Assembly (NCBI RefSeq): GCF_020172685.1 | Contig: NZ_CP083986.1 | Coordinates: 2,848,294 to 2,912,293 of the forward strand | Source: [Mycobacterium] nativiensis | Lineage (GTDB): Bacteria > Actinomycetota > Actinomycetes > Mycobacteriales > Mycobacteriaceae | DNA: 64,000 bases | Reading direction: 5' to 3' | Shown here: positions 38,770-45,098 of the stretch, one piece after another | Layout of the letters: every line of letters starts with the position of its first letter | Numbering within the stretch: position 1 is the first letter of the stretch | Notes under the pieces: model-generated | Seen by the model: the letters and a program-made list of their open reading frames with translations, nothing else | Database searches by the model: none | Told to the model about the DNA's origin: nothing | Translations under genes and position numbers: made by a program

Positions 38770-38804
38770 TCTACAATGCCCTGTGTACGATGGATCGTTA
38801 AAGG
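38770..38804. other. Right attachment site (attR) with phage arm
   Basis: The core GGATCGTTAAAGG (38792-38804) matches attL except one base. The phage arm TCTACAATGCCC (38770-38781) is the inverted repeat (11/12) of GGGCTTTGTAGA at the left end. Joining the two ends gives an attP of about 46 bp whose dyad centre falls at the first bases of the core. Confidence 0.7.
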
Positions 38805-38814
38805 ATGTCGAACT

Positions 38815-38830
38815 GCCGGGTAGCCTAGCA
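38815..38830 (-). promoter_or_regulatory. Displaced native pyr operon promoter
   Basis: On the minus strand TGCTAGGCT (38822-38830) is an extended -10. The expected transcript starts near 38815 and runs CAGTTCGACATCCTTTAACG into the att core. That is the natural continuation of the pyr leader at 28020. Now it points into the integrase gene 55 bp away. Confidence 0.55.
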
Positions 38831-38886
38831 TCCGCGCGGGTCATGGCCGTTAATCGCCCGGTTGCGGTCGCCGCTAGCCTGGGCGG

Positions 38887-40089
38887 GTGAATCTCGACCC
38901 GAACCAGGCGTCCATCCGTGAGGCCTGCGAGGCCGGTCTGCTGGCCGGCGCGGTGACCGTCGTCTGGCAGGGCGGGCACGTGCTGCAGGTCAACGAGATC
39001 GGCCATCGCGATGTCGGCGCCGGCCTGCCGATGACCCGCGACACGGTGTTCCGGATCGCCTCTATGACCAAACCCATCACCGTGGCCGCCGCGATGACCC
39101 TGGTCGACGAGGGCCGGCTGCGCATGTCCGACCCGATCGCGAACTGGTTGCCGGAGTTCGCCGCCCCTCGGGTGCTGGTCGACCCGACCGGTTCGCTGGA
39201 GGCCACCACCGCGGCGCGGCGGGCACTGACGGTCGAGGATCTGATGACGCACCGCTGCGGTATCGGCTACGGGTTCTCGGTTCCCGGGCCGATCGCGCGG
39301 GAGTACCAGCGGCTGCCCTTCGGGCGCGGACCCGACGCCTGGCTGACGGCACTGGCCACTCTCCCCCTGGTGGGACAGCCGGGCGAACAGGTCACCTACG
39401 GCCACGGCACCGACGTGCTGGGCGTACTGCTGTCGCGGATCGAGGGCAAGCCGCTGCCACAGGTGCTCGACGAGCGGATCCTGGGCCCGCTGGGGATGAC
39501 TGACACGGGATTCTTCATCTCCCCCGAGGCCCGTAGGCGCAGCGCGACCATGTACCGGCTCGACGGCGACACGCTGCGCGACGATGCGATGGGGCCGATG
39601 CCGATCACCATGCCGGCGTTTCCCAACGCCGGGGGCGGGCTGATGTCCACCGCGGACGACTACCTGGCCTTCGCACGAATGCTGCTGGCGGACGGCATGT
39701 TCGACGGCACCCGGGTGCTCTCGGAAGCTTCGGCGACCGCGATGCGCACCGACCGGCTCACCGATGTCCAGCGGCGGCATCCGTTCCTGGGGGCGCCGTT
39801 CTGGGTCGGCCGCGGATTCGGACTCAACCTGTCGGTGGTGACCGATCCGGCGAAGTCCCAGCCGCTGTTCGGGCCCGGAGGCGCGGGAGCGTTCAGTTGG
39901 CCGGGCGCCTACGGCACCTGGTGGCAGGCCGATCCCTCCGCGGATCTGATCCTGATCTACCTGGTGCAGAACGCGCCGACGCTGTCCACCGAGTCGGCTG
40001 CGGCCGTCGCCGGCAATACCTCCGTCGCCAAACTGCGTGTCGCACAACCGAAGTTCGTGCGCCGGACCTACGCGGCACTGGGCCTGTGA
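38887..40089 (+). CDS. Serine hydrolase of the beta-lactamase (class C/ family VIII esterase) fold
   Basis: 400 residues. The SxxK motif is SMTK at about residue 59-62 (FRIASMTKPITVAAAMTLVDEG); the second motif is YGH in TYGHGTDVLG. No signal peptide is seen, so a cytosolic esterase or peptidase is likelier than an antibiotic-hydrolysing enzyme. TAGCCT at 38875-38880 ends six bases before GTG 38887, which fits a leaderless mRNA. The promoter region is shared, divergently, with the native pyr promoter. Confidence 0.85.
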   Translation: MNLDPNQASIREACEAGLLAGAVTVVWQGGHVLQVNEIGHRDVGAGLPMTRDTVFRIASMTKPITVAAAMTLVDEGRLRMSDPIANWLPEFAAPRVLVDPTGSLEATTAARRALTVEDLMTHRCGIGYGFSVPGPIAREYQRLPFGRGPDAWLTALATLPLVGQPGEQVTYGHGTDVLGVLLSRIEGKPLPQVLDERILGPLGMTDTGFFISPEARRRSATMYRLDGDTLRDDAMGPMPITMPAFPNAGGGLMSTADDYLAFARMLLADGMFDGTRVLSEASATAMRTDRLTDVQRRHPFLGAPFWVGRGFGLNLSVVTDPAKSQPLFGPGGAGAFSWPGAYGTWWQADPSADLILIYLVQNAPTLSTESAAAVAGNTSVAKLRVAQPKFVRRTYAALGL

Positions 40090-40126
40090 GCGAGTCCTAG
40101 CCCCGATTCGCCGCGCGGGCGACCGT

Positions 40127-40945
40127 TCAGCGGACCACAGCCAGTAGCGATGCCGCAGCTCCGGCGAGTTCGAGATCGCCGCGCAGTTCGGAGCGCTCGC
40201 ATCCTTGTTCGACGGTGATCCCGCGGCTGGCCAGCCGCCACAGCGTGTCCGGATCCAGGCGCACAGACCCGGCGGGGTCTTCGACCGGCGCAGCAGTCAG
40301 ATCCCACCCGGTGCCATCGGAGACCACCGCCCAACGACCGCCCGCGGGACCGGTGATCTCGAACCGTATCGCTGTGCCACGCGGACGCCTCTGGCCGCGC
40401 AGCGCGACCGGCACGGCGTGGAGGAACGCAACGAGAACCGCGTGCTGCAACTCGACACTGTCAGCGCCGGGGCGAGACACCGCGTCGCGGATCTGCTGTT
40501 GATGCACCCAATGCTCCGTATATTCACGGGCGATATCGAGCCAGGCCGGGCTGGTGCCGGTGCCCGCCCACGAAACATTCAGGGGTGCCGCGCCTGCCAA
40601 CTCCACGGCCGCCCATACGGAATCCAGCTGCGGACCCAGATGAGCCAACAGGTCGATCATGGTCTGGGGGCTGCACTGCCGCATCGCGCGGACAAACTCG
40701 CCGTTGACCCGGGCCAGGTAGTTCGGCAGCGTTTCGTGGTCGGCGAAATCCGCACCGCGATGCCCGTCGCGGCTTCCGGAAATACGCCGCACGTAGTCGT
40801 TGAGGATGTGCGCGGTGAGGTCGTGTACATCCCAGCCCGGACAGATTGTCGGCTTGGCCCAGTCCCCCGGGTCGAGGGATGTCAGCAGGTCGAGCATCGC
40901 CTGGCGTTCCACCGCGAACAGTGGCCGGGTGTCGAGCGGAATCAT
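40127..40945 (-). CDS. Mycothiol-dependent maleylpyruvate isomerase-family protein
   Basis: 272 residues from ATG 40945 (an in-frame ATG at 40972 adds nine residues). The N-terminal four-helix MDMPI/DinB-like domain has the signature LTSLDPGDWAKPTICPGWDVHDLTAHILNDY, and a C-terminal SCP2-like part (AIRFEITGPAGGRWAVVSDGTGWDLTAAPVEDPAGSVRLDPDTLWRLASRG). The exact reaction is unknown. It is divergent from the SDR gene, with a palindromic operator between them. Confidence 0.8.
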   Translation of the reverse strand: MIPLDTRPLFAVERQAMLDLLTSLDPGDWAKPTICPGWDVHDLTAHILNDYVRRISGSRDGHRGADFADHETLPNYLARVNGEFVRAMRQCSPQTMIDLLAHLGPQLDSVWAAVELAGAAPLNVSWAGTGTSPAWLDIAREYTEHWVHQQQIRDAVSRPGADSVELQHAVLVAFLHAVPVALRGQRRPRGTAIRFEITGPAGGRWAVVSDGTGWDLTAAPVEDPAGSVRLDPDTLWRLASRGITVEQGCERSELRGDLELAGAAASLLAVVR

Positions 40946-41031
40946 CGGACTCAGTAAACCGTCTCCGCGCATCCCCGTGCGACCGGGTTTCGCGCAACCT
41001 CGTCCCCGATCGAATTCCCCGGCCGAATGAT

Positions 41032-41052
41032 ATTGACTGATAATCAGTCAAT
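41032..41052. promoter_or_regulatory. Palindromic operator over the SDR promoter
   Basis: ATTGACTGAT-A-ATCAGTCAAT, a perfect 10-bp inverted repeat with one central base. TTGACT within it can serve as -35 and TACGGT at 41055-41060 as -10 (16-bp spacer). The TetR gene two genes on (41995) is the likely binder. Confidence 0.7.
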
Positions 41053-41121
41053 GCTACGGTGGGCCGATGCGATCGCGGTCAAACACCGTGACGGCGTGCG
41101 AACACTCGAAGGAGAAGGGCT

Positions 41122-41151
41122 ATGCCTGTCTCGATCGGAGCAACGTGGTGA
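41122..41151 (+). CDS. Nine-codon leader ORF coupled to the SDR gene
   Basis: ATG 41122 has a very strong Shine-Dalgarno (cgaaggagaagggct) and encodes MPVSIGATW before TGA 41149-41151. That stop overlaps GTG 41148 (GTGA), the likely SDR start, so ribosomes can re-initiate directly. Confidence 0.45.
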   Translation: MPVSIGATW

Positions 41152-41978
41152 AGATTGCGGGTCGTCGGTCCCTGCGGGGCAAGCGGGTCTTGTTGACCGG
41201 CGCATCCAGCGGTATCGGGCGGGCGTTGGCCGTTGAGCTCGCAGCCCGAGGTGCGGTGCTCGTCGTGGCGGCCAGGCGAGCCGACCTCCTGGAGGCGCTT
41301 GCCGACGAGATCGCCGCTGCTGGGCATCCCCGGCCCACGGTGGCCCCGGCCGACCTGTCCGACGCCGGCGCAGCCCACTCACTGGCCACGGTGGCCTTGA
41401 ATGCGTTGGATGGGTCGATTGACCTACTGATCAACAACGCCGGCGCCAGTCTGACCGGCGCGCAGTCGATGATCGGCGATGGTTCCGACGCCCGAGCCGT
41501 ATTCGAAGTCAACGTCTGGTCACCGTTGGCTTTGACCGCCGCTCTGGTGCCGGTGATGCGGGCTGCCGGCACCGGGACCATCGTCAACGTCACCTCCACG
41601 ATCCAGGCCGTCCCGTTGCCGTTGCTGGGGTATTACGCGGCCTCAAAGGCCGCGCTGGCCCAGGCCACCCGCTCGCTGCGACACGAACTGTGTGACACCG
41701 GGATCCGCGTGGTGGAAGTTGTGCCCGGCTCCACCGACACCGCACTGCGCGACATCGACGAAATGCCGTGGAAAAAGGCTCCACCCAAGACCTTGCCACC
41801 GGTGAAACCCCAACGGGTCGCGGCCGCCGTCACGCGGGGACTGCAACGGGAGACAACACGCATCGTGTGTCCGCGGTACTCGCTGGCGCCACTGGAGATC
41901 CCAGCTCTTGGACGGCTTGCGGCGACCCTCGGCGGCAGGCGAGTGGACACACTCGGTGCCTTGAGCCGCATCGCCTGA
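41148..41978 (+). CDS. Short-chain dehydrogenase/reductase
   Basis: About 276 residues from GTG 41148. The NAD(P) motif TGASSGIG is near the N-terminus, NNAG (LLINNAGASL) and the catalytic Ser...YYAASK follow. It is a classical SDR; the substrate is unknown. Readings from ATG 41067 are possible but lack a ribosome-binding site, while GTG 41148 is coupled to a leader ORF. It forms an operon with the TetR gene 16 bp downstream. Confidence 0.85.
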   Translation: MKIAGRRSLRGKRVLLTGASSGIGRALAVELAARGAVLVVAARRADLLEALADEIAAAGHPRPTVAPADLSDAGAAHSLATVALNALDGSIDLLINNAGASLTGAQSMIGDGSDARAVFEVNVWSPLALTAALVPVMRAAGTGTIVNVTSTIQAVPLPLLGYYAASKAALAQATRSLRHELCDTGIRVVEVVPGSTDTALRDIDEMPWKKAPPKTLPPVKPQRVAAAVTRGLQRETTRIVCPRYSLAPLEIPALGRLAATLGGRRVDTLGALSRIA

Positions 41979-41994
41979 GACACAAGGACCTGAC

Positions 41995-42645
41995 GTGGTG
42001 CCTCCCAGCCCGGCGCGCACTGCCGACACCGACCGCCGGCAGTTGCTCATCACCGCCGCACGCAAGCTGTTCACCAGCAAGCCATACGACCAGGTGACCA
42101 CAGCCGAGATCGCGGACGACGCCGGGGTTGCCTACGGGCTCATCGCTCACCATTTCGGAAATAAGCGCGGGCTGTACCGGGCGGTTATGAACGAGATCGC
42201 TGTCGAAATCGCCACTCACCAACTGGCACCGCCCCCGAAGGGGGCATCGCCGCGCGATCAACTGCGCCACGCGGTGCGCAACCACATCGCTCACATTGAC
42301 ACCTATGCCGGAAGCTTCGTGGCATTCGTTCGCGGCAACCTCGGCGCCGACGCCGATCAGCAAGCCGCGATCGACGAGCTGCGTTGGATAGGAGCTCAAC
42401 GAATCCTGCTGGCTCTGGGCATCGCTGCGCCCGTCCCGCCCGCACTACGCACTGCCATGCGCGGCTGGGTCGGTTACCTTGACGAAATGATGATCGACCG
42501 CATCCTGCACCGCGACGTCGACATCGACACCGTCGTCGAATTGGCCTGCGCGGCGCTCGTGACGACATTGCGCACAGCACTCAAACTCGATCCGTCGATC
42601 GACATCTCCCCCGAAGGCGTTCAAATACTGAACGAATTGGAGTGA
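41995..42645 (+). CDS. TetR-family regulator
   Basis: 216 residues from GTG 41995. The N-terminal HTH is QVTTAEIADDAGVAYGLIAHHFGNKRGLYRAV (about residues 34-65); the C-terminal ligand-binding part is all helical. It probably represses its own operon at the palindrome 41032-41052. Confidence 0.85.
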   Translation: MVPPSPARTADTDRRQLLITAARKLFTSKPYDQVTTAEIADDAGVAYGLIAHHFGNKRGLYRAVMNEIAVEIATHQLAPPPKGASPRDQLRHAVRNHIAHIDTYAGSFVAFVRGNLGADADQQAAIDELRWIGAQRILLALGIAAPVPPALRTAMRGWVGYLDEMMIDRILHRDVDIDTVVELACAALVTTLRTALKLDPSIDISPEGVQILNELE

Positions 42646-42647
42646 AA

Positions 42648-43280
42648 CTACAGGCTCGCCCCGGCACGGCGAGCCTTCTCGAGAGCGGCTTCGCGCATGT
42701 GCGCCCGTTCCTCGGGGGTCCACCGCGTAGTCGGCTCGACCACCAGGGTCTCGACCCGATAGCCCAGCATGGTGAACACGAACTCCAGGTAGGGCTGCTG
42801 GAAGTCCTGCAGGTCGGGACGGTTGCCGTCGTAGGCGCTGGAGCGGGTCAAAATCAGCTGTAGCGGCTTGCCCTCGCCCAAGGTGCCGACGTGTTCGCCG
42901 CGCTCGTTGACGGTGAAGCTGGCCATCGGTTGCACGATGACGTCGATCCACGCCTTCAACGCGTGCGGCACATGCCAATTCCACATCGGCGACGACACCA
43001 CCAGCCGGTCGAACGAGCGCACCCGTTCGATCTCGGCCAGCACTTTCGACCAGATCTGCTTCTGCTCCGGTGTCCGTCGTTCGCCGTAGAGCGGTGCGAA
43101 CTTGGCCAGGGCGGCATCCCGCCCGAAGACGACCACCTCATCGGTCCACACCGAGAACCGTTCGACTTCGCCGACCGCGGCGGCGGGTGCGGCGTCCAGG
43201 AACGCCTCGGTGAGGGCAGACGACAGCGAATGCTCCTGCTTCGGACTGGCCTCCACCCACAGGGTCTTCATCGCGGTCAT
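42648..43280 (-). CDS. FMN-dependent NAD(P)H:quinone oxidoreductase / azoreductase-like
   Basis: 210 residues of flavodoxin-like fold. The FMN phosphate loop is in VEASPKQEHSLSSALTEAFL, and the flavin-contact motif SPMWNWHVPHALKAWIDVIVQP is the AzoR/FMN-dependent quinone reductase signature. The start overlaps the monooxygenase stop (TGATG), so it may supply reduced FMN or handle quinone products of that enzyme. Confidence 0.8.
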   Translation of the reverse strand: MTAMKTLWVEASPKQEHSLSSALTEAFLDAAPAAAVGEVERFSVWTDEVVVFGRDAALAKFAPLYGERRTPEQKQIWSKVLAEIERVRSFDRLVVSSPMWNWHVPHALKAWIDVIVQPMASFTVNERGEHVGTLGEGKPLQLILTRSSAYDGNRPDLQDFQQPYLEFVFTMLGYRVETLVVEPTTRWTPEERAHMREAALEKARRAGASL

Positions 43281-44440
43281 CAGATCATCGCAATCGGGGA
43301 GATCTTCACGCCGGCCTCGAGTGCGCCGGCCAGCTCGCGCGCCACGTCGTAGTCGAAAACCACGTGCCCGCAGATGATGTCGACGTCGCGTTTGGCGCGC
43401 TGCATCGGGTTGGTCAGGAAATGCACGCTGGCGCCGGACGCTTCGAGCAGGTCGCCGATCACAGCGCGCGACTCGTGCACGATGTGCGCGGCCGCCGCAC
43501 GGGCGTCGGCCCGCATACCCCGGCCGATCCGCTCACCGGCGTCGACGGCGCCCTGAATCCGGCCCACCGTGTCGTCGAGCAACCCGTGCAGCGCCCGCAG
43601 CCGAACCCGGGCGTCGCCGAGACGGATCTGTGCGGCCGGCTGGTTCTTCTGCGCTGCAACGGAATACGCCAGCACCCGATCGCTCAGCCGCTGGGCGAAC
43701 AGGTCGGCGACCCGCTCCGCCGAGCCGAGGGCGGGCATCGCGGCGACCAGCGCCAGTGCCGGAACCATCGGCCACCGGTACGCCGAGGCGTCGTGCAGCT
43801 GCGCGCCAGGTGCTGTTCCCGAATAGATGTCGACAACCTTGACCAGTCGGTGCTGCGGCACCCAGGCCCCGTCGATTACGACGTCGTTGGAGCCGGTGGC
43901 CCGCATGCCGCAGGTGTGCCAGACATCCTCGACGACGATGTCGGTCGCCGGCAGCAGAACCAACGCCGGGTACGGCGCCTCATCGGCTCCGCAGATCGCT
44001 CCGACCATGATCCAGTCGGCATCGGCCACCCCGGTGGCCCAGGACCATCGCCCGCTGAGCCGAATCCCGTCGCCGTCGGGCACACCACGGCCGGTCGGGG
44101 CCAGCGGCGCCGGGCACAGCACCGGCCCGTCGGCGAACACCTCGTCCTGGGCCTGCTCTCCGAACAGCGCCAGCATCCAGTTGTGCAGGGTGTAGAACCC
44201 CAGGGTCCACGAACTCGAGGCGCAGCCGTGCGCCATCCGGCGGATCGGGTCGAGGATCTGGCCGAACTCGCCCTGCCGGCCGCCGTAGCGCGCGGGCAGC
44301 AGCAGGCCGGCCAGCCCGGACTCGCGGTAGGCGGTGACGGTGTCCGCCGGAAGTCGGCGCAGCTCTTCGGCTTCCGCGGCGCGTTCGGCCAGTCCGGTGA
44401 TGAATTCTTCGGTCAGCCCGGGTTCCGCGGCAAGCGTCAT
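43280..44440 (-). CDS. Acyl-CoA dehydrogenase-fold flavin monooxygenase (HsaA/HpaB-like)
   Basis: 386 residues. The N-terminal helical domain (EELRRLPADTVTAYRESGLAGLLLPARYGG), a beta domain (LSGRWSWATGVADADWIMVGAI, MRATGSNDVVIDGAWVPQHRLV) and the C-terminal helical bundle match group D flavin monooxygenases such as HsaA, which use free reduced flavin from a partner reductase. The overlapping downstream flavin oxidoreductase supports this. Substrate unknown, probably aromatic or steroid-derived. Confidence 0.8.
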   Translation of the reverse strand: MTLAAEPGLTEEFITGLAERAAEAEELRRLPADTVTAYRESGLAGLLLPARYGGRQGEFGQILDPIRRMAHGCASSSWTLGFYTLHNWMLALFGEQAQDEVFADGPVLCPAPLAPTGRGVPDGDGIRLSGRWSWATGVADADWIMVGAICGADEAPYPALVLLPATDIVVEDVWHTCGMRATGSNDVVIDGAWVPQHRLVKVVDIYSGTAPGAQLHDASAYRWPMVPALALVAAMPALGSAERVADLFAQRLSDRVLAYSVAAQKNQPAAQIRLGDARVRLRALHGLLDDTVGRIQGAVDAGERIGRGMRADARAAAAHIVHESRAVIGDLLEASGASVHFLTNPMQRAKRDVDIICGHVVFDYDVARELAGALEAGVKISPIAMI

Positions 44441-44452
44441 GCCGCGACCGTA

Positions 44453-44470
44453 CCATACCTTTTGGTATGG
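44453..44470. promoter_or_regulatory. Operator palindrome upstream of the flavin monooxygenase
   Basis: CCATACC-TTTT-GGTATGG, 7-bp perfect arms, in the 33-bp gap between the TetR stop and the monooxygenase start. It is probably the binding site of the adjacent TetR protein. Confidence 0.65.
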
Positions 44471-44473
44471 AGA

Positions 44474-45049
44474 TCAGTGTCGCAGCATCACGTCCACGAA
44501 CTGTTCGCGGCGGCTGACGGCACGCGGACTCGGGCCTGAGCCGGACAGATGCAGGAACCCGATACCGGCGGCGAACATGGCGCCCGCGCGCATGTCGGCC
44601 TCTTCCGCGTCGAATCCGTCGTCGAGAAAGACCTGCCGGACCGCCCGCAGCACCCGGCGATCCGAGGACCGCACCGCCTCGGCGACGTTCTCCTCCGAAC
44701 GCGCCCACTCCCGCATCGCACGCTCCAACATCCAGTGCCGAGGCCCCACCAGGGAATTCATCATCCTGGACAGTCGCTCACGCGGCGGCAGCACGGCCAG
44801 CGCATCGAAGTCGCCGCGATCCTCGTCGCGGACGGCAGCCCAGGTGTCGACCAGCGACTGCCGGTAGGCCTTCATGTCGGTGAAATGCCAGTAGAAGCTT
44901 CCCTTGGTGACACCCAGCCGCCGGCAGAGTCGGTCGATGGTCAGCGCCTTGATCCCGTCCTCGGCCAGCAGACCGAAGCCCGCCTGCACCCAGTCCTGCA
45001 CGGACAGGCGGGGATTGGTTCCCGAACCACCAACATCGGACACGGCCAT
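44474..45049 (-). CDS. TetR-family regulator
   Basis: 191 residues. HTH ALTIDRLCRRLGVTKGSFYWHFTDMKAYRQSL is at about residues 34-65. The C-terminal part is helical. It is transcribed in the same direction as the monooxygenase and oxidoreductase genes it probably controls. Confidence 0.85.
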   Translation of the reverse strand: MAVSDVGGSGTNPRLSVQDWVQAGFGLLAEDGIKALTIDRLCRRLGVTKGSFYWHFTDMKAYRQSLVDTWAAVRDEDRGDFDALAVLPPRERLSRMMNSLVGPRHWMLERAMREWARSEENVAEAVRSSDRRVLRAVRQVFLDDGFDAEEADMRAGAMFAAGIGFLHLSGSGPSPRAVSRREQFVDVMLRH

Positions 45050-45098
45050 GGCGCTTCAGCGTACTGACCCCCGACGCGGGTGCATCCGGTTTCCGCGG

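Larger units (their letters stand above)
28017..38804. mobile_element. phiRv1-like phage satellite / integrated element, 10.8 kb
   Basis: Bounded by the attL and attR cores and containing a large serine integrase, a P4-type primase-helicase, iterons, scaffold, HK97 capsid, small terminase-like protein, three connector-like proteins and several small phage genes. Portal, large terminase, tail, tape measure and lysis genes are absent, so it cannot form a phage alone. Gene content and size resemble M. tuberculosis phiRv1/phiRv2 and, in logic, capsid-forming phage-inducible islands. All genes run rightwards except the integrase and one small gene. It splits the pyr promoter from pyrR. Confidence 0.85.

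Noticed and set aside
38761..40047. Open reading frame that extends the integrase upstream to 944 residues
   Set aside because: It runs through attR and antisense to the beta-lactamase-fold gene; the protein before MTGKRVLGRV is Arg/Gly-rich shadow, and the integrase domain starts exactly at ATG 38760.
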